NCBI GenBank assembly: GCA_017468085.1
Contig: JAFUJR010000010.1
Location: 1 to 64,000 of the forward strand
Direction: 5' to 3'
Length of the DNA stretch: 64,000 nt
From: Clostridia bacterium
GTDB taxonomy: Bacteria > Bacillota > Clostridia > Christensenellales > Borkfalkiaceae
The notes below the pieces were generated by a model. That model was not told where the DNA came from. It saw only the letters and a program-made list of their open reading frames with translations, and searched no databases. The position numbers and the translations under genes were made by a program. Positions 47,491-55,904 of the stretch are shown in pieces; position 1 is the stretch's first letter, and every line of letters starts with the position of its first letter.

Positions 47491-47712
47491 ATGATTAACG
47501 AACCTTCTGTTGACGTAATGATCAGAAAATTGGGTACGGAAGAAGACCCTATCAGCCGCTATGCGCTTTGCACCATCGCGGCGAAGCGCGCACGCCAAAT
47601 TATTGAAACGGAGCGCAACCTCGGACCTCGCACGACGACGGGCAGAGATAAGGAATTGCTTTCCGCTTGCAAGGACATTGCGGACGGTAAAGTGGTGATT
47701 GCAAAAGACTAA
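47491..47712 (+). CDS. rpoZ: DNA-directed RNA polymerase omega subunit
   Basis: A 73-residue protein. MIRKLGTEEDPISRYALCTI followed by AAKRARQI is the omega signature (R-Y-x-L and A-K-R-A-R-Q). It assists assembly of the beta-prime subunit. The start follows AAGGAG. It is the last gene of the yicC operon and is followed by a terminator and then the 96-bp tandem repeat. Confidence 0.94.
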   Translation: MINEPSVDVMIRKLGTEEDPISRYALCTIAAKRARQIIETERNLGPRTTTGRDKELLSACKDIADGKVVIAKD

Positions 47713-47718
47713 AAAAAT

Positions 47719-47741
47719 GCCTCGGAGTGCCGAGGCTATTT
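47719..47741 (+). terminator. Terminator after rpoZ
   Basis: GCCTCGG-AGTG-CCGAGGC followed by TATTTTT. Confidence 0.88.
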
Positions 47742-47750
47742 TTCTCACAA

Positions 47751-48052
47751 GGCTGAGCCTTGACCCAATCTTACTACTTAGCGTTCGTTCCTTTATCGGG
47801 CGGCGTGCTCGTACGGGTTGGCGGGTGCTTATATGATTTTTACAGGGGCTGAGCCTTGACCCAATTTTACTACTTGGCGTTCGTTCCTTTATCGGGCGGC
47901 GTGTTCGTACGGGTTGGCGGGTTCTTATGGGATTTTTACAGGGGCTGAGCCTTGACCCAATCTTACTACTTAGCGTTCGTTCCTTTATCGGGCGGCGTGC
48001 TCGTACGGGTTGGCGGGTTCCTATGAGATTTTTACAGGGGCTGAGCCTTGAC
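47751..48052 (+). repeat. 96-bp tandem repeat, three copies plus a partial fourth
   Basis: Units start at 47751, 47847, 47943 and 48039 (partial, 14 bases), each beginning GGCTGAGCCTTGAC and containing TTCGTTCCTTTATCGGGCGG and CGTACGGGTTGGCGGG. Copies differ at a handful of positions. GGCTAAGCCTTGAC at 32061 and the reverse of GGCTGAGCCTTGAC near 6382 are single related words elsewhere. The unit is 32 codons long, so it leaves a reading frame open across copies, but there is no start signal. It fills most of the 417-bp gap between rpoZ and priA. Confidence 0.92.
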
Positions 48053-48129
48053 GAGAAAATGCGGAATTTATGTTATAAATTATACAATAATTCAGCACTC
48101 AGCATTTGCGAAGAAAAGGAGCACTTTCT

Positions 48130-50304
48130 ATGATAGCGGAAGTTATCGTCGATATTGCGGCGAACGAAACGGATAGGATATTCGATTATCTCTGCGACGA
48201 AAATACCATTGTCGGCAGCCGCGTCCGCGCGCCCTTCGGCGGAAAGACGGTAACGGGTTTTGTGATGAAATTAAAAGAAACTTCCGATTATCCTATGGAA
48301 AAGCTGAAAAAAATTCAGCCTACCCCCGACGAGTTGCCTGCGCTAAACGCCGAATGTCTTTCCCTTGCGGAAAAGCTGGCGGCGCGCTACCGCGTGCCCA
48401 AGGCGCTTACCTTACGCTTGTTTTTACCCGCGGAAATGCGGACGGGGAAGGTGCGCGAGCTGACGAAAAACTTCGCCGAGCTGCTTGTTCCGTTTGAGGA
48501 AATGAAGCTGGTCAAGTCGGCGAAAAATCAAATCGGCGCGGCGAATTACCTTGCCGAAAACGGCAAGACGGAGTGCGCGTACTTAAACAACCTTTTCCCC
48601 GGCGGCGTAGCGGCTTTGGCGCAAAAAGGATACGCGAAAATCACGCAGGAGCAAATCAAGCGCGACCCGTATAAAACGGTTACGGCGGAGAGGGTGGAAA
48701 GGGTTTTGACCCCCGACCAAGGGCGGGCGGTGAAAACGATAGGCGAGGACAAGCGCACCGTACAGCTTTTGCACGGCGTAACGGGGAGCGGTAAGACGGA
48801 GATTTATCTCACCCTCATCGCGGCGTGCTTGGCGCGTGGGGAAAGCTCTATTTTCCTCGTGCCCGAAATTTCGCTCACCCCGCAAATGCTTTTGCAGCTT
48901 CGCGCTCGGTTTGGGAAAAACGCGGCGATTTTGCACAGCGGACTTTCGGCGGGCGAACGCTTTGACGAGTGGTGGCGGCTTAGGACAGGCGAGGCGAAAA
49001 TTGCCATCGGCGCGCGGAGCGCGATTTTTGCGCCTATGGAAAATTTGGGGGTTATCATCATCGACGAGGAACACGATAGTAGCTATTCGAGCGAGTCCGC
49101 GCCGAGATACAACACCTTTGACGTGGCGTTGCTCCGCGCTAAGAAAAACGGCTGTAAGCTGGTTTTGGGTAGCGCGACTCCGTCCGTAGAAACGTACAAA
49201 AAGGCGAAGGAGGGGGAATTTTCGCTCATTCGTTTGGATAAGCGTATCAACAAGCGCCCCTTGCCTGAAATTTTGATTGCGGATATGCGCCGAGAGGTGC
49301 GCAAGGGGAACAATTCCGCCTTTTCGTCCGCGCTGAAAGAAGAGATAGAAAAATGCTTGGCGGCGGAAAAGCAAGCCATTTTGTTTTTAAATAGGCGAGG
49401 CTATTCGCAGACGGTGATTTGCAAGGAGTGCGGCTACGTAGCCAAGTGCGATTCGTGCGACGTTTCGCTGACCTATCACCGCGACGAAAACTGCCTCAAA
49501 TGCCATTACTGCGGTATGAAATACGGTATGCTGACCGCCTGCCCCGATTGCGGCGGCGTCAAACTTTCGTATGCGGGAACGGGGACGCAGAGGGTCGTTT
49601 CCGACTTGCAAAAATTATACCCCGCCGCGCGGATCTTGCGTATGGACAACGATACGACGAGCGGTAAAGAGGGGCATTATAAAATTTTAAAAGCGTTTGC
49701 GGAAAAGAAAGCGGATATCCTCGTCGGCACGCAGATGATCGCCAAGGGACACGACTTCCCAGAGGTTACGCTCGTCGGGATTTTAGACGCGGATATGAGC
49801 TTGCATTTTTCCGATTACCGAAGCGGTGAGCGCACCTTTCAGCTTTTGACGCAGGTGGCGGGGCGAAGCGGACGAGCCGAAGAAAAGGGGAAGGTGGTTT
49901 TGCAGACCTTCGACCCCGAAAACGAGGTGTTGCGCTTTGCGACGACGTATAACTACGAGGGATTTTACGAAAACGAAATTTCCTTGCGGACGGCGATGGC
50001 TTTCCCGCCCTTTTCCAAAATCGTGCGCGTTTTGATTTCTGGCGAGGACGATAAAAAGACCTTAGAGGGCTTGCGCGAGGTATATTTCGGGTTGAAAGAA
50101 ATTTACGAGCGGAACGCGGAAAAGTTCCTGTTCTTCGATAAGATGCGCGCCCCCATCAAGCGGATACAGAACAAGTACCGTTATCAGGTGTTGATGCGCC
50201 TTTCCGACCCGTCCGTATTGCCGTTGGTGTACGAGGTTTGCGCGGCGGCAAAGACGAGGGACGTGTTGGTGTCCGTAGAAGAAAACCCCACGAATTTAAG
50301 TTAA
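48130..50304 (+). CDS. priA: Primosomal protein N' (replication restart helicase)
   Basis: A 724-residue helicase that reloads the replisome at stalled forks. The N-terminal 3'-DNA-binding domain begins MIAEVIVDIAANETDRIFDY. Walker A is [15 protein letters not shown] near residue 223, and the DEEH box is IIDEEHDSSYSSESAPRY. Eight cysteines for two zinc sites follow (CKECGYVAKCDSC, CLKCHYCGMKYG, CPDCGG). QVAGRSGRAEEKGKVVLQTF is motif VI. The start at 48130 follows AAGGAG. coaBC, often upstream in clostridia, is missing. Confidence 0.96.
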   Translation: MIAEVIVDIAANETDRIFDYLCDENTIVGSRVRAPFGGKTVTGFVMKLKETSDYPMEKLKKIQPTPDELPALNAECLSLAEKLAARYRVPKALTLRLFLPAEMRTGKVRELTKNFAELLVPFEEMKLVKSAKNQIGAANYLAENGKTECAYLNNLFPGGVAALAQKGYAKITQEQIKRDPYKTVTAERVERVLTPDQGRAVKTIGEDKRTVQLLHGVTGSGKTEIYLTLIAACLARGESSIFLVPEISLTPQMLLQLRARFGKNAAILHSGLSAGERFDEWWRLRTGEAKIAIGARSAIFAPMENLGVIIIDEEHDSSYSSESAPRYNTFDVALLRAKKNGCKLVLGSATPSVETYKKAKEGEFSLIRLDKRINKRPLPEILIADMRREVRKGNNSAFSSALKEEIEKCLAAEKQAILFLNRRGYSQTVICKECGYVAKCDSCDVSLTYHRDENCLKCHYCGMKYGMLTACPDCGGVKLSYAGTGTQRVVSDLQKLYPAARILRMDNDTTSGKEGHYKILKAFAEKKADILVGTQMIAKGHDFPEVTLVGILDADMSLHFSDYRSGERTFQLLTQVAGRSGRAEEKGKVVLQTFDPENEVLRFATTYNYEGFYENEISLRTAMAFPPFSKIVRVLISGEDDKKTLEGLREVYFGLKEIYERNAEKFLFFDKMRAPIKRIQNKYRYQVLMRLSDPSVLPLVYEVCAAAKTRDVLVSVEENPTNLS

Positions 50305-50313
50305 AAACGGAGG

Positions 50314-50433
50314 TATAAGGGCGCATCTTCATCACAAAAACGGAGCTTGCCCTTGGTCATTTACGCAAAAGTAAACTCTCTGCGGGCAAAACCCGTGTTT
50401 TGCGCGACCCCGTAACCCTTCTCCGCCGTTTTA
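50314..50433. repeat. Dispersed fold-back element, type B, copy 2
   Basis: Same word order as the copy at 39379: AAGGGCGCATCTTCATCACA, then TTGCCCTTGGTC, GTGTTTTGCGCGA, and CCCTTCTCCGCCGTTTTA. It lies a few bases after the priA stop. Confidence 0.75.
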
Positions 50434-50524
50434 GCGCTTAGGATAGAGCGGCAAATAAATCAAAGTCGTAATTCAGCATTTACACAAGGCTACGCCTTGT
50501 TCAACTATAAGGAGAAAAAATACT

Positions 50525-50977
50525 ATGGCGATTCGTAACGTAGTACAAGTCGGCGACGACGTATTAAGGCAAAAATGTAAGCCCGTGGAGGTCTTTGACG
50601 AAAAGCTCCACCTGCTTTTGGAGGATATGAAGGACACGGTGAAACAGGAGCAGGGCGCAGGTCTTGCCGCTCCGCAGGTAGGTCTTTTGCACCGTCTTGC
50701 CGTCGTGGACGTGGAAGAAGGGTATTTTGAGTTTATCAACCCCGTCATTATTCAACAAAAAGGGGAACAGACGGGCTGGGAAGGCTGTCTTTCCGTGAAA
50801 GGGAAAAGCGGTATCGTTTCCCGACCCATGAAGGTTACCCTTTCCTATCAAGACCGTTTTGGCGAAAAGCATATTTTAAAAGCCAAAGGCTTTTTTGCGC
50901 GCGCTATCTGCCACGAGCTCGACCATTTGGACGGGGTGTTGTATATCGACAAGGCAAGCCACATTGAAAAGAATTGA
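50525..50977 (+). CDS. def: Peptide deformylase
   Basis: A 150-residue metalloenzyme that removes the formyl group from new proteins. All three motifs are present: GAGLAAPQVG (motif 1), EGCLSV (motif 2, with the metal Cys) and HELDHLDG (motif 3, HExxH). Short length and the motif 2 sequence fit the type 1 enzymes with a reduced C-terminus. The start follows AAGGAG. fmt follows, the usual partner. Confidence 0.95.
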   Translation: MAIRNVVQVGDDVLRQKCKPVEVFDEKLHLLLEDMKDTVKQEQGAGLAAPQVGLLHRLAVVDVEEGYFEFINPVIIQQKGEQTGWEGCLSVKGKSGIVSRPMKVTLSYQDRFGEKHILKAKGFFARAICHELDHLDGVLYIDKASHIEKN

Positions 50978-50978
50978 G

Positions 50979-51102
50979 TAAAACGACGGATATACTTCAC
51001 GTTTTGGCGTTGTTGCTCCGTGCGTCTTGCTCATTTCCGCATTAGTAAACTCCCTTCGGCGTACGCACAACGCCTTAAAATGTTCGTATCTGCGCCGTTT
51101 TA
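50979..51102. repeat. Dispersed fold-back element, type A, copy 3
   Basis: Begins TAAAACGACGGATATACTTC two bases after the def stop and ends GCGCCGTTTTA. Inner words GGCGTTGTTGCTCCGTGCG and CGTACGCACAACGCCTTAAA match the other copies. Confidence 0.8.
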
Positions 51103-51141
51103 CCTGTTTGGATGAGCGTATAGAAAACAAGGAAAAAAATT

Positions 51142-52092
51142 ATGAAAATTCTTTTTGCAGGCACGCCCGATTTTGCGGTTGCGCCCTTGAAAAACATTAT
51201 AGAAAGCGGATTTGAGGTGGTGGGCGTTATCACCCAAACGGACAAGCCGCAGGGAAGAAAGGGGATTTTGACCCCGCCGCCCGTAAAGGGATTTGCCTTG
51301 GATAAAGGCTTACCCGTTTTACAGCCTGAAAAGATCCGCGAGCATATCGACGAGGTAAAAGCGTTTGGCGCGGATATCCTCGTTACTTGCGCATACGGTC
51401 AAATTTTGACCCAAGCGGTGCTCGATTTATTCCCGATGGGGGTTTGGAATATTCACGCGGGCTTGCTGCCCAAATATCGCGGTGCGTCGCCCATTCAAAG
51501 CTGTATCGTAAACGGCGAAGAAAGGACGGGCGTTTGCGTGATGAAAACGGAGCTGGGCTTGGATTGCGGGGATATTTTGCTCGTGGAAGAAACGCCCATT
51601 TTGGAAACGGAGACCTACGGCGAGCTGTCGGATAGGCTGTCCTTGCTCGGTGCAGATTTGATCGTCCGAGCGCTCCGTCTTTTGGAAAGCGGAAATTATA
51701 CCTTGACGCCGCAAGGCGAAGATGGGGTCGGCGTGGTGCGGAAAATCAGCAAAGACCACGCGAAGGTCGATTTTTCCAAGTCTGTGAAAGAGGTGGTGGA
51801 TTTGATCCGCGGTATGAACCCTGCGCCCGTGGCGTATACCGAACTCGACGGAAATAAAATCAATCTTTACCGCGCGGAAAAAGCCGTGTTGACGGAAGAA
51901 GAAAAGGCTCTTTTGGCGCAAGCGGCGTGCGGCGAGGTTTTGTCGGACAAGCCCAAGCGCGGCTTGCTTGTAAAATGCGCGGACGGGGCGGTGAAGCTCC
52001 TCGAAGCGCAGGCGGCGGGCGGTAAGCGTATGTCGGGCGGTGATTTTATCAACGGCAGAAAGGCGCAAAAGGGGCAGGTGTTTACATGCTGA
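51142..52092 (+). CDS. fmt: Methionyl-tRNA formyltransferase
   Basis: A 316-residue enzyme that formylates initiator Met-tRNA. The N-terminus KILFAGTPDFAVAPLKNIIE, then HAGLLPKYRGASPIQ (catalytic Asn/His region) and the downstream LDCGDILLVEETPI are family signatures. The C-terminal OB-like domain begins near residue 205 (FSKSVKEVVDLIRGMNPAPV). The start follows AAGGAAA. The last seven bases overlap the start of rsmB, so these are translationally coupled. Confidence 0.96.
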   Translation: MKILFAGTPDFAVAPLKNIIESGFEVVGVITQTDKPQGRKGILTPPPVKGFALDKGLPVLQPEKIREHIDEVKAFGADILVTCAYGQILTQAVLDLFPMGVWNIHAGLLPKYRGASPIQSCIVNGEERTGVCVMKTELGLDCGDILLVEETPILETETYGELSDRLSLLGADLIVRALRLLESGNYTLTPQGEDGVGVVRKISKDHAKVDFSKSVKEVVDLIRGMNPAPVAYTELDGNKINLYRAEKAVLTEEEKALLAQAACGEVLSDKPKRGLLVKCADGAVKLLEAQAAGGKRMSGGDFINGRKAQKGQVFTC

Positions 52093-53318
52093 GCAATCCC
52101 GTTTACGATCCCTTTTTGATTTTGACGAAGGTGTATTCGGACGGGGCGCATTTAAAGCAGGCGATTGCCGACACCTACGTTGAGGAGCAGTTCCGTTCCC
52201 GCACCGTAAAAATCGTGTACGGCGTGTTGGAAAACGACGGATATTTTGATTTTTGCATTAAGCATTACGCGCCCAAAGCCCCCAAGCTTGCCGTGCGGAC
52301 GATACTTAAAATTTCCCTTTATATGCTTCTGTTTATGGGTAAAAAGCGGTATATGGTTACCGACTGCGCCGTGGATCTGTGTAAAAAGCTGGGCAAGAGC
52401 GGCGTGAGCGGGTTCGTCAACGCCTTTTTGCGTAGGTTTGATAAGGAGGCGGCGGACGGCGCGTTGCCCAAGGGTACGGCAGGGGAAGCGATTCGTTTTT
52501 CCTATCCGTTATTCGCCTACGAAATGCTGAAAAAAGAATACGGAGAGCGGGCGGCGGCGATTGCTTCGGCGTGCTCGGCGGGGGTGTCCGTGCGGTTTGA
52601 ACGCGGCGCGGAAAAATACCTCGAAAGGGCGCATATCCAAACGCCGTTTGAAAACAATTATATCTTTGAAAATTTCGCGCGCGACGAGGGATTTGACGAG
52701 GGGGAATATACTTTCCAATCGGTGGGGAGTATTGCCATTTGCGACTGTGTTTCACCTTGCGAAAGCCTCCTGGACTGTTGCGCCGCGCCGGGCGGGAAAT
52801 CCGTTCTGTTATCCAAAAAATGCACGCGCGTAACGGCGTTTGAATTGCACCCCCACCGCGTGGAACTTATCCGTCAATACAAGGCGAGAATGGGCGTGGA
52901 GAACTTGACGGAATTTGAAAAGGACAGCGCCGTTTTCGACCCGCAGTTTGAAGAAAAATTCGACGCGGTTTTGTGCGACGCGCCCTGTTCGGGGTACGGC
53001 ACGGTGAGCGAAAACCCCGACGTGAAATTATTTAGAAAAAAAGAGGATTTTGCCGCGCTTCAGAGAACGCAGAGCAAAATTTTAAATACCGTTTGCCGAT
53101 ACCTCAAAAAAGGCGGATATTTGTATTATTCGACCTGCTCCCTTTTTGAGGGAGAAAACGACGGCACGGTTGCGGAATTTTTAAAAGCCCACCCCGAATT
53201 CGAGGTGGTGGAGCTTCAAAGTCCGCTTTCGCACGACAAGAAAAAGTACGGCTTGCAATTCTTGCCTGATACGGCTTACGGCGCAGGGTTTTACGTGTGT
53301 AAATTAAAACGCGTATAG
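52086..53318 (+). CDS. rsmB: 16S rRNA (cytosine-967-C5)-methyltransferase RsmB
   Basis: A 410-residue protein. Residues 1-135 form a NusB-like RNA-binding domain (FLILTKVYSDGAHLKQAIAD). The methyltransferase part has the SAM loop LLDCCAAPGGKSVLLSKK near residue 232. The motif IV cysteine lies in DAPCSGYGTVSENPDVK and the catalytic motif VI in YYSTCSLFEGEND. The start overlaps fmt by 7 nt. The end of the gene runs into a type A element: the last codons LKRV and the stop lie inside the repeat's first bases. Confidence 0.94.
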   Translation: MLSNPVYDPFLILTKVYSDGAHLKQAIADTYVEEQFRSRTVKIVYGVLENDGYFDFCIKHYAPKAPKLAVRTILKISLYMLLFMGKKRYMVTDCAVDLCKKLGKSGVSGFVNAFLRRFDKEAADGALPKGTAGEAIRFSYPLFAYEMLKKEYGERAAAIASACSAGVSVRFERGAEKYLERAHIQTPFENNYIFENFARDEGFDEGEYTFQSVGSIAICDCVSPCESLLDCCAAPGGKSVLLSKKCTRVTAFELHPHRVELIRQYKARMGVENLTEFEKDSAVFDPQFEEKFDAVLCDAPCSGYGTVSENPDVKLFRKKEDFAALQRTQSKILNTVCRYLKKGGYLYYSTCSLFEGENDGTVAEFLKAHPEFEVVELQSPLSHDKKKYGLQFLPDTAYGAGFYVCKLKRV

Positions 53319-53426
53319 GCGGCGCATTTCCGCGTTGTCGCTCCGTGCCCCTTGCTCGCGTACGCATTAGTACGCTCCCTTCCGGGTACGCACAACGCCT
53401 TGAACTGCTTGCCTCTCCGCGTTTTA
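53305..53426. repeat. Dispersed fold-back element, type A, copy 4
   Basis: Begins TAAAACGCGTATAGGCGGCG inside the last codons of rsmB and ends CTCCGCGTTTTA. Central GTACGCATTAGTACGC can pair with itself. The overlap shows the element can supply a gene's 3' end and stop codon. Confidence 0.75.
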
Positions 53427-53487
53427 GCAATTATGCGGGATTTAAATTTCTGCCATAATTCGGCATTTTCCCAAGGAGGGACTTTCT

Positions 53488-54546
53488 ATGAAAAAAATAA
53501 TACAAGACCTTTCCTTTGCGGAATTGGAAGAATTGGTGCTTTCGCTGGGCGAGAAAAAATTCCGTGCCAAGCAGCTTTACGAGGGGTTGACGCAGGGCAA
53601 GGCGATCACGCAAATTTCCTCCCTTTCCAAAGCCTTTAAAGAGCGGCTTTGCGAGGAATTCGAGGACGTTACCGTGCGTGTGAAAGAGGTGTTTCACTCT
53701 GCGGACGGCACGGAAAAATATCTGTTTGAATATGCGGACGGCAACCTCGTGGAAGGGGTGCTGATGAAATACAAATACGGCTTTACGCAATGCGTTTCTA
53801 CGCAGGTGGGTTGCCGTATGGGCTGTAAGTTTTGCGCCTCTACCTTGGGCGGACTTATCCGCAATCTTTCGGCGGGGGAAATTCTGTCGCAGATACTCGT
53901 CGTCAATGCATTGCACAAAGAGGACGTCAGCGGTCAGGGAGCGCAGGCGCGCGCCGTAACCAACGTCGTGCTGATGGGGAGCGGAGAACCGCTTGACAAC
54001 TACGACGAGGTGTTAAAATTTTTACGCAACGTAACCGCCGAGGGGGGCGTGTGTATCAGCCCGCGGAATATCTCCCTTTCCACCTGCGGTATCGTACCGA
54101 AAATGTACCGTTTGGCGGACGAGGGCATACCCCTGAATTTGACCGTTTCTCTGCATGCGACGGACGACGAAAGCCGTGCGCGGACGATGCCCGTTGCCAA
54201 GGCGTATAAAATCGCGGAAATCCTAAAAGCCTGCGAGTATTATTTCAAGAAAACGGGCAGACGGTATTATTTTGAGTACACCCTTATCGAGGGGGAAAAC
54301 TGCGACGAGGAGCACGCGAAGGCGCTCTGTCAGCTATTAAAAGGCAAGCCCTGCCACGTCAATCTTATCCGTTTGAACGAGGTAAAAGAGCGCGATTTAA
54401 AGGCGCTTGGGGATAAGGCGGCGTATCGGTTTTTGGGTATGCTGGAAAAGGGCGGACTTTCCGCCACCTTGCGCCGACAGATCGGCGTGGATATCGGCGG
54501 TGCGTGCGGACAGCTTCGAGCAAGTTATTTGGAGGGGAATCAATGA
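53488..54546 (+). CDS. rlmN: 23S rRNA/tRNA adenine-C2 methyltransferase RlmN
   Basis: A 352-residue radical SAM enzyme. The cluster cysteines are in GCRMGCKFCASTLGGL near residue 111 (CxxxCxxC). VVLMGSGEPLDNYDEVLKFL is the SAM-binding GEP-type motif. The two catalytic cysteines are expected at positions matching QCVSTQVGC (upstream) and GGACGQL near the C-terminus. It methylates A2503 of 23S rRNA and A37 of some tRNAs. The start follows AAGGAGGG. It overlaps the next gene by 4 nt (ATGA). Confidence 0.95.
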   Translation: MKKIIQDLSFAELEELVLSLGEKKFRAKQLYEGLTQGKAITQISSLSKAFKERLCEEFEDVTVRVKEVFHSADGTEKYLFEYADGNLVEGVLMKYKYGFTQCVSTQVGCRMGCKFCASTLGGLIRNLSAGEILSQILVVNALHKEDVSGQGAQARAVTNVVLMGSGEPLDNYDEVLKFLRNVTAEGGVCISPRNISLSTCGIVPKMYRLADEGIPLNLTVSLHATDDESRARTMPVAKAYKIAEILKACEYYFKKTGRRYYFEYTLIEGENCDEEHAKALCQLLKGKPCHVNLIRLNEVKERDLKALGDKAAYRFLGMLEKGGLSATLRRQIGVDIGGACGQLRASYLEGNQ

Positions 54547-55145
54547 CGAGAGAACAATGGGCGTTTGTCATTAGCATCGTTGTGATGGTGGTGATGTGTT
54601 CGAGCTATTTTGTTAAAAATAAGAGCTTATATTTGATCGTGCAAGGAGTTGGCATTACCTTGCTCATGGTTTCGTATATTCTGTGGAGAGAATATTTCGC
54701 CATGGTGGGGCTTGTCATCGGCTTGGTGCGTATGCTTGTGTATTTATTATACGAGCAGAAAAACAAAGAAACGCCGATATGGTGGGCAATCGTCTTTTCC
54801 GTGTTGGGCGTGGCTTGTTATTTGATTATCAATCTGTGGATACAGGGAACGGCAAAATGGGTGGATATCATCTATCTGGTCGGCTTGGTGGCGTATGCGT
54901 TCGTGTTCCGTATCCGCAACTTAAATTGGGTGCGTTATTTGGTGCTGATCCCGACGGGGTTATCCATTTTGTACAACGCGCTTTTGGGCGCGGGGACTTT
55001 GATGGTGGTCATTTCCTATTCGTTTGAGTTCTGCGCAAATCTCGTTTCGATTGTCAAATACCACGTTTGGGATAAAAAGAAGCAAAACGTTGAGGAGAAA
55101 GAAGATGAAGAAGGTGAAGATAGCTCCGTCGATACTCTCGGCTGA
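54543..55145 (+). CDS. YgjV-like inner membrane protein
   Basis: A 200-residue protein with six or so hydrophobic segments, for example WAFVISIVVMVVMCSSYFV, LYLIVQGVGITLLMVSYILW and LVIGLVRMLVYLLYEQK. The segment order and the R-M-L-V-Y / W-V-R-Y-L-V pattern resemble the YgjV family of unknown function. The C-terminus is strongly acidic (VEEKEDEEGEDSSVDTLG). The start is ATG 54543, overlapping the rlmN stop. It runs 41 nt past the rpe start. It sits where clostridia usually carry the PrpC phosphatase and PASTA kinase genes. Confidence 0.7.
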   Translation: MTREQWAFVISIVVMVVMCSSYFVKNKSLYLIVQGVGITLLMVSYILWREYFAMVGLVIGLVRMLVYLLYEQKNKETPIWWAIVFSVLGVACYLIINLWIQGTAKWVDIIYLVGLVAYAFVFRIRNLNWVRYLVLIPTGLSILYNALLGAGTLMVVISYSFEFCANLVSIVKYHVWDKKKQNVEEKEDEEGEDSSVDTLG

Positions 55146-55758
55146 TTTTTCTAAGATGGGCGAGGAAGTGCGCTCTTTGGGAAAAAGCGGCGCGGATATG
55201 ATACACTGCGACGTGATGGACGGCGTATTCGTGCCCAATATCACTTTCGGCATTAAGATGGTGGAGGATTTGCGTAAGGTAACTCCGTTGCCGCTCGATT
55301 GCCATTTGATGATTGTGAACCCCGAAAAATACGTCGAAAAATTTGCGGCGGCGGGCGCGGATATCATCACCGTGCATTACGAGGCTTGCAAGGAAAACCT
55401 GCCGTTCGTTTTAAAGCAGATCAAGGCGGCGGGCGTAAAGTGCGGGGCGGTCATCAACCCCGATACGCCCGTGGATAAAATTGCGGACGTTATCCCCCTT
55501 TGCGATATGGTGCTTGTGATGAGCGTATTTCCCGGCTTTGGCGGACAGAAATTTATTCCGTCCGTCTTGGATAAGGTGCGTGAAATCCGCGCGATTGCGG
55601 ATAGGCTTGGGCTGGATATCGATATCCAAATCGACGGCGGTATCAATGCGGAAACGGCGGCTTTGGCGCGTGCGGCGGGGGCGAATATCCTTGTGGCGGG
55701 CAATGCGATTTTTAAGGCGGAAAACCGTGCGGAAAGGATCAGTAAGTTGAGGGCGTAG
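55105..55758 (+). CDS. rpe: Ribulose-phosphate 3-epimerase
   Basis: A 217-residue TIM-barrel enzyme of the pentose phosphate pathway. Conserved blocks are IAPSILSADFSKMGEEV, HCDVMDGVFVPNITFG (metal and substrate residues), LDCHLMIVNPEKYV, MSVFPGFGGQKFI and IDGGINAETAALARAAGAN. The start at 55105 follows GAGGAG and lies inside the end of the upstream membrane gene, so the overlap is 41 nt. Length is normal. Confidence 0.95.
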   Translation: MKKVKIAPSILSADFSKMGEEVRSLGKSGADMIHCDVMDGVFVPNITFGIKMVEDLRKVTPLPLDCHLMIVNPEKYVEKFAAAGADIITVHYEACKENLPFVLKQIKAAGVKCGAVINPDTPVDKIADVIPLCDMVLVMSVFPGFGGQKFIPSVLDKVREIRAIADRLGLDIDIQIDGGINAETAALARAAGANILVAGNAIFKAENRAERISKLRA

Positions 55759-55822
55759 TTGAAAGGCGGTTGCCTTTAAAAATGCTGAATGCGGAATGCT
55801 GAATTTTGGCTGGGATTTATAT

Positions 55823-55863
55823 GAGATACGCTCCGTTGGGGTTTTGCCCTCAGTCTGTATGAC
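55823..55863. repeat. GTCATACCGA-type dispersed repeat, reverse orientation
   Basis: GAGATACGCTCCGTTGGGG at one end and CTGTATGAC at the other read, in reverse, as GTCATAC...GGAGCGTATCTC. It is flanked on the left by AATGCTGAATGCGGAATGCT words shared with other gaps. Confidence 0.5.
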
Positions 55864-55904
55864 GATAGAGTGAGAAAGTAAGAGAATAGAAAGAAGGCGT
55901 AAGA

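Noticed and set aside
47751..48052. CRISPR array
   Set aside because: Whole 96-bp units are repeated, with no repeat/spacer alternation and no cas genes nearby.
47927..48133. Plus-strand frame encoding a 32-residue repeat across the tandem array
   Set aside because: It exists only because the repeat unit is 96 bp. No start signal, copy 1 carries a stop, and the product overlaps the priA ribosome binding site.
50876..51130. Small reverse-strand frames inside the type A elements (also at 13250-13402, 18473-18740 and 53104-53430)
   Set aside because: These come from the repeat sequence itself. They share weak similarity only because the DNA is repeated.
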